Assembly (NCBI GenBank): GCA_014649155.1
Contig: BMSM01000019.1
Location: forward strand, 62,001 to 126,000
Source of the DNA: Streptomyces griseoviridis
Lineage (GTDB): Bacteria; Actinomycetota; Actinomycetes; Streptomycetales; Streptomycetaceae
DNA: 64,000 nucleotides
Direction of reading: 5' to 3'
In this document: positions 1 through 8,201 of the stretch, piece by piece
Position numbering within the stretch: position 1 is the first letter of the stretch
Layout of the letters: each line of letters starts with the position of its first letter
Made by a program: the position numbers and the translations under genes
Notes under the pieces: model-generated
What the model saw: the letters and a program-made list of their open reading frames with translations, nothing else
What the model was told of the DNA's origin: nothing
The model's database searches: none

Positions 1-2
1 TC

Positions 3-377
3 TCCCTGACCGGGCTGGCCCGCGCCTTCCGCTCCTTCGTGCTCGCCGCGCCGGGCTCGGCCGAGCGCCGGGTCGCCGACGCGATGCGGGCGCACCCCGA
101 GTACGTCGCCGGCACCCGCCGCGCCGACACCTGGCTGATGCGGGAGGTGCCCGGCGCGCTGTCCAAGATGGGCGCCGAGGCCGTGCAGGCGGTGGCCCTG
201 CCCGACGGCCGCGCGCTGGCCTTCAAGATCGAGGACGGGGCGACGCGGGCGCTCGGCCCGGTGCTGGCCCGCGCGCTGCCGCTGCTCGGCGTGACGGGAC
301 CCGTGGTGGCGCGGATCGGGCGGTCGCCGCTGCTGGGCGGGGGCCGCGAGGTGGGGGAGATCCGCGCCGCGTTCTGA
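3..377 (+). CDS. L-asparaginase II-type protein, C-terminal part
   Basis: The reading frame is open from the window edge and ends at TGA 375-377, so only the last 124 or so residues are present and the start lies outside. The visible part (MRAHPEYVAGTRRADTWLM, then a Lys-Met-Gly-Ala-Glu stretch and PDGRALAFKIEDG) resembles the C-terminal region of the bacterial asparaginase II family, which hydrolyses asparagine to aspartate and ammonia. The catalytic N-terminal nucleophile region cannot be seen. The next gene starts about 55 bases downstream on the same strand. The family call rests on remembered sequence pattern only. Confidence 0.75.
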   Translation, partial: SLTGLARAFRSFVLAAPGSAERRVADAMRAHPEYVAGTRRADTWLMREVPGALSKMGAEAVQAVALPDGRALAFKIEDGATRALGPVLARALPLLGVTGPVVARIGRSPLLGGGREVGEIRAAF

Positions 378-432
378 GCGCACCGGCACAAGGCCGCGCC
401 CGGGGCGGGGCGCGCGGCCTACCGTGAGCGCC

Positions 433-1686
433 ATGAGCAGCCGCACCGACATCGACGTACGCCCCGTCACCGAGGACGAACTGCCGGACTGGGAGCGGGC
501 CGTGAACACCGGGTTCCTCCGGTCGCCCGCCGTGGGCGAGGAGTACCTGGCGGCCAGGCGGCACCGGTTCGTCCCCGGGCGGGTGCAGGGCGCCTTCGAC
601 GGCGGGCGGTGCGTGGCGACCTTCCGGTCCTTCGCGCAGGAACTCACGGCGGTCGGCGGCGCCTTCGTGGCGGCGGCCGCGATCTCCCACGTCACCGTCA
701 CCCCGACCCACCGCCGCCGCGGTCTGCTGACCCGGATGATGGCCCGGGAGCTGACCGCCGCGAGGGAGCGCGGGGACGTGGTGGCCACGCTGATCGCCGC
801 CGAGTACCCGATCTACGGACGGTACGGGTTCGGCCCGGCGACCACGACGGCCGAGTGGACCGTCGACGTGCCGCGGGCCGGTCTCGACCCCCGCCGGGCC
901 GCGCCGGCGGACGGCGGCCGGATCGACCTGGTGGACGGCGCGGACGTCCGCCGGCTCGGCCCCGCCCTGCACGAACGGCTGCGCCGCGACCGGGCGGGCG
1001 CGGTCGGCCGGGACGCGTTGTGGTGGCGGACGCACACCGGTGAGCTGCGGTTCGAGGCGTCCTGGACGGAGCCGTTCCACGCCGTGTACCGCTCGGCGGA
1101 CGGCGAGGTCGAGGGCATGGCCGCCTACCGGGCGGACGACACCTGGGGCGACGCCAAGCAGCCGCTGAACACGGTGAGCGTGGACCGGCTCATCGGCGTG
1201 ACCCCGGCCGCCGAACGCGCCCTGTGGCACTTCCTGTGCTCGATCGACTGGGCCGTGACGGTCCGGAGCGGCCCGCGCGCCCCCGACGACCTGCTCCCGC
1301 ACTTCCTGCCCGACCCGCGCGCCGCCAGGATCACCACCCAGGCCGACTGGCTGTGGGTGCGGGTCCTCGACGTCGTGCGGGCGCTGGAGGCGCGGACGTA
1401 CGGCGGTCGGGGAAGGCTGGTGCTGGAGGTCGTCGACGCGGCGGGGCCGGCCGGCGGGCGGTGGCGGCTGGAGGCGTCGGCCGAGGGGGCGTCCTGCCGG
1501 GCGACGGCCGAGGGCGCGGACCTGGTGCTCGGCGCGGGCGAGCTGTCCCGGCTCTGGCTGGGCGACGAGTCGGCGGTGCGGCTGGCGGCGCTGGGCCTGG
1601 TCCGGGAAGAACGAGCGGGCGCCGCCCGGCTGGCCGACGCCCTGCTGCGTACGTCCAGGCGCCCTTGGTGCCCGGACATGTTCTGA
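433..1686 (+). CDS. Eis-like GNAT N-acetyltransferase
   Basis: This 417-residue protein has an N-terminal GNAT fold with the acetyl-CoA loop in THRRRGLLTRMM (about residues 90-105) followed by YPIYGRYGFGPA, a pattern typical of the Eis (enhanced intracellular survival) family. The C-terminal part, with DLVLGAGELSRLWLGD, matches the sterol-carrier-like third domain of Eis. Eis proteins transfer acetyl groups from acetyl-CoA to amines such as aminoglycosides, and the C-terminal carboxylate takes part in catalysis; this one ends in Asp-Met-Phe. I prefer ATG 433 over the in-frame GTG at 424, because a TACCGT box at 420-425 sits 7 nt before it and there is no Shine-Dalgarno sequence, which suggests leaderless initiation. 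The physiological substrate is unknown. Confidence 0.85.
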   Translation: MSSRTDIDVRPVTEDELPDWERAVNTGFLRSPAVGEEYLAARRHRFVPGRVQGAFDGGRCVATFRSFAQELTAVGGAFVAAAAISHVTVTPTHRRRGLLTRMMARELTAARERGDVVATLIAAEYPIYGRYGFGPATTTAEWTVDVPRAGLDPRRAAPADGGRIDLVDGADVRRLGPALHERLRRDRAGAVGRDALWWRTHTGELRFEASWTEPFHAVYRSADGEVEGMAAYRADDTWGDAKQPLNTVSVDRLIGVTPAAERALWHFLCSIDWAVTVRSGPRAPDDLLPHFLPDPRAARITTQADWLWVRVLDVVRALEARTYGGRGRLVLEVVDAAGPAGGRWRLEASAEGASCRATAEGADLVLGAGELSRLWLGDESAVRLAALGLVREERAGAARLADALLRTSRRPWCPDMF

Positions 1687-1891
1687 CGGGGTACCGCTCG
1701 TGGTCCCCGGCTCCGGTGGGTCCTCCTCGTCTCGTGGGAACGGGTGGGCGTATCCGTGGCGTGCTCCCCGGGTACTGCTTGTGCGGTTGTGTGTGCGGTT
1801 GTTGTTCGGTTGTGGTGGTGCCGCCCGTTCTCCGTCCGGACTCCCGGCTCCCCTTCGGAAGGGGGCCCGGACGCGGGCCCGTCGGACGGGT

Positions 1892-2077
1892 TCAGCCCGA
1901 CTGGGCGAGCAGCATCACGAGGATCACCGCTCCGATGCCGCTGATCGCGGTGTTCCGCGCCTTGATGCCGATGGACAGCGCCACGAAGGCGATGATGCCC
2001 ATCGGCCCGTACTTCCACTGGACCAACTGCTCGAACCCGATGGCGAGCGCGGCGATCACTAGGGCGACGAGCGGCAT
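1892..2077 (-). CDS. Small hydrophobic membrane protein (module copy 1)
   Basis: This 61-residue protein is almost entirely hydrophobic, with two predicted membrane segments (about residues 2-17 and 25-57) joined by the short polar stretch EQLVQWKYGP. A GGGGGGA purine run lies just upstream of ATG 2077. It is a paralogue of the protein at 3197-3385: both have an EQL-W-YG-G core, the same length and the same position, divergent from a GntR-type regulator. I do not recognise a named family. The arrangement suggests that the regulator encoded divergently at 2273 controls it, possibly as a small membrane-stress effector, but this is inference from context only. Confidence 0.7.
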   Translation of the reverse strand: MPLVALVIAALAIGFEQLVQWKYGPMGIIAFVALSIGIKARNTAISGIGAVILVMLLAQSG

Positions 2078-2170
2078 GGTGGTTCCCCCCTTCGGGACGT
2101 CCCCCCGCGGGACATGGTCCCAACTGACATCCTGTCGGCCAACCTCTTTGACCTTGAACCAGCTTCGGGA

Positions 2171-2185
2171 AGTTGGCTGCCAACT
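2171..2185. promoter_or_regulatory. 15-bp palindrome between the divergent pair, copy 1
   Basis: AGTTGGCTGCCAACT is a perfect palindrome around a central base. The same sequence, differing only at the centre (AGTTGGCAGCCAACT), lies at 3434-3448 in the second copy of the module. It is followed by CCACTTGG, which is also shared. It is a likely operator for the linked GntR-type regulators. Confidence 0.65.
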
Positions 2186-2260
2186 CTACTGAAGTAGATG
2201 CCACTTGGATGCGTCTCATAACCACCTTCTTCCGAACTGTCTGAACTTGGCGAGAAGTTG

Positions 2261-2266
2261 TAGTGT
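2261..2266 (+). promoter_or_regulatory. -10 box of leaderless GntR gene 1
   Basis: TAGTGT ends exactly 6 nt before GTG 2273. No Shine-Dalgarno sequence precedes the GTG, so the mRNA probably starts at the start codon. The region aligns with the paralogous start at 3546 (AGTTGTA, TTCGG and CGTG in the same order), which supports the start choice in both genes. Confidence 0.5.
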
Positions 2267-2272
2267 TCGGGC

Positions 2273-3187
2273 GTGGAGCCGGAACACGTCACCGTCAATG
2301 GACGGAAGAGGTCCCAGCGGCCGCAGCGGTCCCATCGGGAGGTGGCCGACGAGCTGCGCGCCCGGATCAGGTCCGGCGTCCTGCGGCCGGGCCAGCGGAT
2401 GCCCACCCAGGCGCAGCTGGCGGACGAGTTCGGGGTGGAGCGCGGTACCGTCCGCCAGGCCCTGCGGGTCCTCCAGTCCGAGCGGCTGCTCACCAACGTC
2501 TCCAAGGGCAGCCCCGCGACCGTCGCCCCCGCCCCCGGCACGCCGGGGGCCGGCCCGCCGGCCGGGCCACTGCCCACCACGGCCGCCCTCGCGCCCCGGA
2601 TCGCCGCCGCCTTCGACAGCGAGCACGTGCGGATCGACGCGCTCTGCCTGACCTCGGTCTCGCTCACCCTCGCCATCGGGGAGCCGCTGCGGGAGATCCA
2701 CACCGGGCGGCTGAAACCGGCCAAGGTCGACGTCCGGCTCCTGCTGCCCTCCCGGGACATCCGGCTGGCCTTCCCGGTGCCGGTCCAGGGGGCGGCCGCC
2801 GACCCGCGCGAGGACCCCGTCCACCAGGACTGGCTGGCCATGCGCAACGCCCAGGGGCAGGTCCTGCGGCACAACCTGCTCTCGCTGCGCTCCGCCTACG
2901 GCATCGACGTCAGCGTGAGCTTCCGGGCGCTGCCCTTCACCCCGCCGGTCAAGCTCTACCTGCTCAACGGCGAGGAGGCGCTCTTCGCCTACTACACGGT
3001 CGCCCGCCGGCGGCACGAGACCGACGACGGGAGCGTGGAGATGTACGACACCGAGGGCACCCGGTCGGTGCTGTTCGCCTTCGAGCGGGGCGCCGGGCCC
3101 CGGGAGACCGGGTTCGTGGACGAGTCCCGGAGGTGGTTCGACGCGCTGTGGGAGACGATCAGCACGGAGCTGGTGCTGACCGGCTGA
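2273..3187 (+). CDS. GntR-type winged-helix regulator (module copy 1)
   Basis: This 304-residue protein carries an N-terminal GntR winged helix (about residues 20-85; IRSGVLRPGQRMPTQ, then FGVERGTVRQALRVLQ as the recognition helix). The C-terminal 200 residues are not an FCD or UTRA domain that I recognise; they include PSRDIRLAFPVP, TPPVKLYLLNGEEAL and a final amphipathic stretch SRRWFDALWETIST. The whole protein is closely similar to the product of 3546-4424, so the two arose by tandem duplication. It is divergent from a 61-residue membrane protein and probably binds the palindrome at 2171-2185. The start is GTG 2273, with no ribosome-binding site. The ligand is unknown. Confidence 0.8.
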   Translation: MEPEHVTVNGRKRSQRPQRSHREVADELRARIRSGVLRPGQRMPTQAQLADEFGVERGTVRQALRVLQSERLLTNVSKGSPATVAPAPGTPGAGPPAGPLPTTAALAPRIAAAFDSEHVRIDALCLTSVSLTLAIGEPLREIHTGRLKPAKVDVRLLLPSRDIRLAFPVPVQGAAADPREDPVHQDWLAMRNAQGQVLRHNLLSLRSAYGIDVSVSFRALPFTPPVKLYLLNGEEALFAYYTVARRRHETDDGSVEMYDTEGTRSVLFAFERGAGPRETGFVDESRRWFDALWETISTELVLTG

Positions 3188-3196
3188 CCGGCCGCC

Positions 3197-3385
3197 TCAC
3201 AGGGCGGGCCGGGCGACCAGCAGGGCGAGCACCACCGCCCCGGCCGAACTGACCGAGGGACGGCGGGTCGTGACGCCGAGGGCGAGCAGGAGCAGGCCGA
3301 CGACGCCGGAGACGCCGTACGTCCAGCCGAGGAGCTGCTCGGCGGTGAGGGCGACGACGGTGCCGACGAGAGTGAGGGCGGGCAT
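3197..3385 (-). CDS. Small hydrophobic membrane protein (module copy 2)
   Basis: This 62-residue, two-segment membrane protein begins MPALTLVGTVVALTAEQLL and is the paralogue of 1892-2077. ATG 3385 is preceded by a strong AAGGAGG sequence at a good distance, so the longer reading frame starting at 3487 is not used. The gene ends 9 bases after the end of the convergent GntR gene 1 and is divergent from GntR gene 2. The shared EQLLGWTYG core between the two helices is the most conserved part. I see no catalytic motif; the function is unknown. Confidence 0.75.
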   Translation of the reverse strand: MPALTLVGTVVALTAEQLLGWTYGVSGVVGLLLLALGVTTRRPSVSSAGAVVLALLVARPAL

Positions 3386-3421
3386 GGATTCCTCCTTGGC
3401 GGAGCGGAGGCAAAAAGTCCG

Positions 3422-3468
3422 CCAACTTAGCCAAGTTGGCAGCCAACTGTCCCTAAGTGGTCCCACTT
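3422..3468. promoter_or_regulatory. Cluster of three inverted repeats between the divergent pair, copy 2
   Basis: CCAACTT and AAGTTGG (3422-3439, 4-nt spacer), the palindrome AGTTGGCAGCCAACT (3434-3448) and AAGTGG/CCACTT (3455-3468) overlap or abut. The middle element is nearly identical to 2171-2185 in module copy 1, and the CCACTTGG half-site is common to both. Several operators in a row suggest cooperative binding by the GntR-type regulators. Confidence 0.6.
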
Positions 3469-3545
3469 GGCTGCTAGGTATAAACAAGTCCGCAGCAACT
3501 CCCCGACAAGTCCCTGTAGATGGATCGTAGTTGTATTTTTCGGAC

Positions 3546-4424
3546 GTGACTCAGGAGAACGCGGCAGTGGACGGCAGCAGAAGGCTCTCCCCCCAGGAGA
3601 TCGCGGACATCCTGCGGGAGCGCATCCGCGCCGGTGACCTCAAGGCGGGCGACCGGCTGCCCACGCAGGCGGAGCTGTCCGAGGAGTTCGGCGTGGAGCG
3701 CGGCGCCGTCCGGCAGGCCCTGCGGTCGCTCCAGGAGGACGGCCTGCTCAGCAACGTCTCCAAGGGCAGCCCGCCCCGGATCGCCGCCCCGAGCCCGGCG
3801 AGCGGCGTGCCCCAGCCCACGATGGTGGCGCTGGCGCCGCGGCTGACGCTGGCGTTCGACGAGCCCGAGGTGCGGATCGACGTGGTCTGCCACACCTCCG
3901 AGACGCTGATGCTCGCCCTCAGCGAGCCGCTCCGCCTGATCCACGAGGGCCGGCTGAGCCCCCGGTCCATCTCCTTCCGCGTCCTGATGCCGTCCCGGGA
4001 CATCACCCTCGCCTTCCCGGTCCTCGTCGACACCCCCGACGACGGGGGCGCCGACCCCGTGCACGAGCGGTGGGTCCAGATGCGGGACGCCCAGGCCCGC
4101 GTCCTCCAGCACAACCTGAACGCCGTGCGGTCCACGCGCCGCGTCGACGTGCGCATAGCCTTCCGGGCGCTGCCCTTCACCCCGCCGATGAAGCTGTACC
4201 TGCTCAACGGCGAGGAGGCGCTGATCGGGTACTACCTGCTCACCCGGCGCGAGGAGGAGTGGCAGAGCCGGACGCTGGAGATGTACGACGCCCTCGGCTC
4301 CCAGTCCCTGCTGTTCGCGTTCCGGAAGCGGGCGGGGCACCGGGACGCGGCGTTCGTGGCGGAATCCCAGAAGTGGTTCGACGCCCTCTGGGAAACCATC
4401 ACCACGGACCTGACACTCTCCTAG
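3546..4424 (+). CDS. GntR-type winged-helix regulator (module copy 2)
   Basis: This 292-residue paralogue of the 2273-3187 product has the same layout: a GntR winged helix (about residues 15-80, with FGVERGAVRQALRSLQ) followed by a 200-residue C-terminal domain with PSRDITLAFPV, TPPMKLYLLNGEEAL and SQKWFDALWETITT. An upstream TTG at 3531 would add five residues, but alignment with copy 1 and a TATTTT box at 3534-3539, 6 nt upstream, favour GTG 3546 and leaderless translation. Its stop codon overlaps the GTG of the following HAD gene (TAGTG), so the two are co-translated. It probably regulates the divergent 62-residue membrane protein. Confidence 0.8.
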   Translation: MTQENAAVDGSRRLSPQEIADILRERIRAGDLKAGDRLPTQAELSEEFGVERGAVRQALRSLQEDGLLSNVSKGSPPRIAAPSPASGVPQPTMVALAPRLTLAFDEPEVRIDVVCHTSETLMLALSEPLRLIHEGRLSPRSISFRVLMPSRDITLAFPVLVDTPDDGGADPVHERWVQMRDAQARVLQHNLNAVRSTRRVDVRIAFRALPFTPPMKLYLLNGEEALIGYYLLTRREEEWQSRTLEMYDALGSQSLLFAFRKRAGHRDAAFVAESQKWFDALWETITTDLTLS

Positions 4425-5179
4425 TGACTTCTGATACGCAGCAGACTGTTCCGGTGACCGCATCGACGGAGTCCTTGCAGAGACTGATCGCCCCGGTCCG
4501 GTACGTCCTGTGGGACCTGGACGGGCCGCTCTGCCGGCTGTTCGCCGGGCACCCGGCGGGCGAGATCGCCCGCGGCCTGGTGCGGCAGATCGACGCGCTG
4601 GGCCTGGGCGGCTCCCTCACCCCGGCCGAGCGCGAGCGGCGCGACCCGCACGCCCTGCTGCTCCGGGTCGCCGCGCTCCACCCGGACGGCGACCTGGCCG
4701 GGGAGCTGGAGGAGTGGCTCACCGGGCAGGAACTCGCCGCCGTCCCCGGCGCCCGCCCCACCCCGTACGCCGACCCGCTGATCCGGACGTGGGCCGCCGT
4801 CGGCGCGGTCTCCGCCGTGACCACCAACAACGCGGCCCGGGTGGCGGCGGCGTACCTGGACACCCGGGGCCTGGCCGGCTGCTTCTCCGCCGTGTACGGG
4901 CGGACCCGGGACCTCGCCCTGATGAAACCCCACCCGCACGCGCTGCTCCGCGCCCTGACCGCGCTGGACGCGGACCCGTCCCGGGCGCTGATGATCGGCG
5001 ACTCCCCCTCCGACTGCGCGGCGGCCCGCAGCGCCGGCGTCCCCTTCCTGGGCTACGCCCGCAACGCGGAGAAGGCGGCGGCCCTGCTGGCGGCGGGCGC
5101 GTCCCCGGCCGCCGTCGTCGACGACCTGTCGCTGGTGCGCACGGCCCTGCTCGCGTCCGGGGCGGGACGGGCCTCCTGA
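4424..5179 (+). CDS. HAD-superfamily hydrolase
   Basis: The 251-residue protein shows the haloacid dehalogenase motifs: I in VLWDLDGPL (nucleophile Asp and acid Asp near residues 29-31), II in VTTNNAA, III around the Lys of LMKPHPHAL, and IV in MIGDSPSDC. Family members are mostly phosphatases of small metabolites and this one has a helical cap of phosphoglycolate-phosphatase type. The GTG start overlaps the stop of GntR gene 2 by one base, so it is in that operon. The fourth residue of motif I is Gly-Pro rather than the usual Gly-Thr/Val. The substrate cannot be inferred. Confidence 0.8.
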   Translation: MTSDTQQTVPVTASTESLQRLIAPVRYVLWDLDGPLCRLFAGHPAGEIARGLVRQIDALGLGGSLTPAERERRDPHALLLRVAALHPDGDLAGELEEWLTGQELAAVPGARPTPYADPLIRTWAAVGAVSAVTTNNAARVAAAYLDTRGLAGCFSAVYGRTRDLALMKPHPHALLRALTALDADPSRALMIGDSPSDCAAARSAGVPFLGYARNAEKAAALLAAGASPAAVVDDLSLVRTALLASGAGRAS

Positions 5180-5296
5180 TGCGGTAGGGTCCCCGCACGC
5201 CTCGCGGCGCGGCCGGACGGGCGGCACCCCGCCCCACGCCGTCCCGGGCATCGCGCCCGCCTTCGTTCCACCCGTCCCTTCCGCACGGAGCGGCCA

Positions 5297-7458
5297 GTGG
5301 TCGTACCTGTTCCTCCCCCGACCCGCTGCGTGATCTCGTACGGCTGGCCGTCGCCCGGGGGACCCCCTTCCAGGGACACCACCACCGGAACTACGTCGTC
5401 CCCCTGCCGGACGGGCCGGCGAGACTGCTCGGGCGGGTCGCCGGGGAGCCCGTCGTCGTGCGGGTCCGCCGGGCCGGGGCGCTGCCCGCGGTGATCCGGA
5501 CCTGGCGGGACGAGGCGGCCGTGCTCGACGCCCTCCGGGGGCTGCTGCCCGTCCCCGTGTGCCTGGCCGCCGGGGCGGACTTCGCCGTCCACAGCCACGT
5601 CGGGGGCGGCAGCCTCGCCGCCCGCTGCCCGGACGGCAAGCCCGTCGACCGCCCCCTCGTCGAGGCGCTGGCCGGGCTGCTGGCGGCGACGACCCGGGTC
5701 CGCCGTGCCGCGCTCCCGCCCCTGCCGCCGGCCTGGCCGCGCAACGGCACGGACGGGCAGGGCTTCCTGCGGACGCTGGCCTCCTGTGCCGACGTACAGG
5801 TCGGACAGGCCAACGCGGCCGAGTTCGGCGGGCTGTTCGCCGCGCTCGGGGTGCCCGAGGACGCGCTGCGGGGGCTGGCCGAGCGGACGCCCGCGCTGAC
5901 CCGGCGTCCGTTCGGCCTGCTCCACACCGATCTGCACCGGGCCAATGTCATCGTCTCCGACGGCCCCGACGGGCCCCGGCTGACCTGCGTGGGCTGGGAG
6001 CTGGCGACCTGGGGGGACCCGCTGCACGACCTGGCGACGCATCTGGTGCGGATGCGGTACCCGGCCGACCAGTGGCCGGAGGTGACCGAGGCGTGGGGCG
6101 CGGCCATGGAGCGGCTGCGGCCCGCCGCGGCGCACGGGCTCGGGCGGGACCTGCGGCACTACCTCGCCTTCGAGCGCGCCCAGTCGGTGTACCCGGACGT
6201 CATGCGGGCCGCGCGGTCGCTCCAGGAGTCGTTCACCGAGGAGCGGCTGGCGGCGGCGGAGCGGGCGGTGCGCGGCGCGCTGGAGGCGGGGGCGGGCCCG
6301 CTCCGGCTCGGCCGGGTGCCGCGCGGCCCCGAGGTCGAGCGGGCGCTGTACCGGTGGTGGGCGTCCCGGCCGGACACCGCCGTACGGCGCTCCGCGAGCC
6401 GCGTCCACCCCTGGCTCCGGGACCGCCGCGTCCCCGAGCGGGACGACTTCCCCGACGCCGCCGTGCGGCAGGCGCTGCTCCTGGAGGGGGCCGCCCCGGC
6501 GCACCGGGTGTTCAAGGGGACCGCGCACCTGAACACGGTCGTCCGGGTGCCGGGGACCGCGGCCCCCGTGGTGGTCCGGCGGAAGCTGCCCGTGGACCGC
6601 CGCCGCGAGCGCGGCATCCTCAGTGAGCACCAGGTGCTGCGGGCGATCGAGCGGGCCCGCGCCGGGGTGGCCGCGCCCCGCGTGCTGGCCCTCGGCGTGA
6701 GCGGTGCGGGGGACCCCTTCGCCATCCACACCTACGCCGGCCCCCGGGACGCCGACCGGCCCCCCGGCCATCCGGTGGACGGCCTGCTGCCGCACGAGGC
6801 GGACGGGCTCGTCGACCAGCTCCGCGCCCTGACCCGCGTCGACTACCGGCAGCTCGACCCGGTGGCCGGACGGAGCGGCTTCCACGCCCGGCTGGTGGAG
6901 CAGCTGGGGACGCTCGTCGCCGAACTGCCCGCCGAGTCCCTGAGCCTCGCCCGGCGGCTCGGGCTGCCCGACGCCGACCGGCTGCGGCGCGTCCTGTCCC
7001 GGCAGACGGTGGGCGAGCGGCGGCCGGCCCTGCTGCACGGCGACCTGAACCCGTGGAACCTGGTCCGCCGGGACGACGACCTGGCGCTGACCCTCATCGA
7101 CTGGGAGCTGGCGGTGGTCGGCGACCCGCTGTACGACCTGGTCCGGCACCTGCACCTCACCCCGACCCGCCCGGAGATCCGGACCCGGATGTTCCGCCGC
7201 TGGGAGCGGGTCCTGCCGCCGGAGCACACCCGGGGCTGGCGGGAGGACTGGCGGACGTACCGCAGGCTGGAGGCCGTCCGGTCGGCCTACATCGACCTCG
7301 ACCGGCTGGTGACCGGCGCGAGCCTGGACGCGCCCAACGTCCGCCGCGCGGCCGACTCCTACGCGGTCACCCTGGCCATGGCCGCAGGCGCCCTGGGGCT
7401 GCCGGTGCGCCGCCTGGGCACGGGGCTGCGGGGGCGGCTGCGTACGCTCGCCCCATGA
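5297..7458 (+). CDS. Two-domain APH-fold kinase with an apparent 5' frameshift
   Basis: Two aminoglycoside-phosphotransferase-like kinase domains are fused. The second has HGDLNPWN, then LIDWELAVVGDP, the intact catalytic Asp/Asn and Mg-binding Asp. The first has HTDLHRAN but CVGWELATWGDP, so its Mg-binding Asp is replaced by Gly and it may be inactive. The main frame has no ATG, GTG or TTG before GTG 5458, yet coding sequence clearly continues upstream (DPLRDLVRLAVARGTPF). GGAG at 5287-5290 and GTG 5297 provide a good start in another frame; one extra C in the C-run 5315-5319 would join the two frames. This may be a sequencing slip or a real lesion. The 3' end overlaps the TetR gene by 4 bp (ATGA). 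The substrate is unknown. Confidence 0.7.
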
Positions 7459-8099
7459 CCGAGACCGGCCTGCGGGAGCGCAAGAAGCAGCGGATGTACC
7501 AGGTGCTGTCGGACACCGCCGTCCGGCTGTTCATGGAGCGGGGCTTCGACGCCGTGTCGGTCGCCGAGGTGGCGGCCGCGGCGGAGGTGTCCAAGCCGAC
7601 GCTGTTCCGGTACTTCCCGGCCAAGGAGGACCTCGTCCTGCACCGGATCGCGGACCACGAGGACGAGGCGGCGCGGGTGGCGGCCGAGGGCCCGGACCCG
7701 CTGACGGCGCTGCGCCGGCACTTCCTGGCCGGGCTGGAGCGGCACGACCCGGTGACCGGCCTCAACGACCACCCCGAGGTGCTCGCCTTCCACCGGCTGC
7801 TCTACGGCACCCCCGCCCTCGCCGCCCGGGTGTACGCCTACCAGGAACGCTCCGAGGCCGCGCTCGCCGACGCCCTCGGCGGCGACCTGGACGCCCGGCT
7901 GGCGGCCGGCCAGATCATCGCCGTGCAGCGGGTGCTCGCGCTGGAGAACTGGCGGCGGATCGCGGGCGGGGAGCGGGCCGAGGACGTACAGGAGGACGCG
8001 GTGGCGGCGGCCGGGCGGGCGTTCGAACAGCTGGCGAGGGGGCTGCCGCGCCTGGCCGGGACCGGGTGGGGCTCGGGACCGCGCCCCGGAGCCGAGTGA
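7455..8099 (+). CDS. TetR-family regulator
   Basis: This 214-residue protein has an N-terminal TetR helix-turn-helix (about residues 10-58; VSVAEVAAAAEVSKPTLFRYFPAKEDLV). The C-terminal ligand domain is of the mycobacterial-type TetR group, with an LNDHPEVLAFHRLLYG stretch. ATG 7455 overlaps the kinase stop codon by four bases, so it can be co-translated, but TACGCT at 7443-7448 lies 6 nt upstream and may give a separate leaderless transcript. The fused kinase upstream is the most likely partner gene. Confidence 0.85.
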   Translation: MTETGLRERKKQRMYQVLSDTAVRLFMERGFDAVSVAEVAAAAEVSKPTLFRYFPAKEDLVLHRIADHEDEAARVAAEGPDPLTALRRHFLAGLERHDPVTGLNDHPEVLAFHRLLYGTPALAARVYAYQERSEAALADALGGDLDARLAAGQIIAVQRVLALENWRRIAGGERAEDVQEDAVAAAGRAFEQLARGLPRLAGTGWGSGPRPGAE

Positions 8100-8153
8100 G
8101 GCCGGGGAACGGGCCGGTGAACGGGGGCGGTGAAGGAAGAGCAGCGAATGAGG

Positions 8154-8175
8154 CTCGGTTAAAAACGTTACCGAG
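8154..8175. promoter_or_regulatory. AT-rich inverted repeat upstream of the HelR-like gene
   Basis: CTCGGT (8154-8159) and ACCGAG (8170-8175) flank an AT-rich TAAAAACGTT segment that stands out from its surroundings. TACGCT at 8189-8194, 7 nt before ATG 8202, could be the -10 box, placing this repeat over the -35 region. It does not look like the rifamycin-associated element as I remember it. Confidence 0.4.
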
Positions 8176-8201
8176 TTAAGAAATCGGCTACGCTCGGGGG
8201 A

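Noticed and set aside
5053..7227. 724-codon minus-strand frame opposite the APH kinase
   Set aside because: The plus-strand product has two clear kinase domains; the antisense product has no motif.
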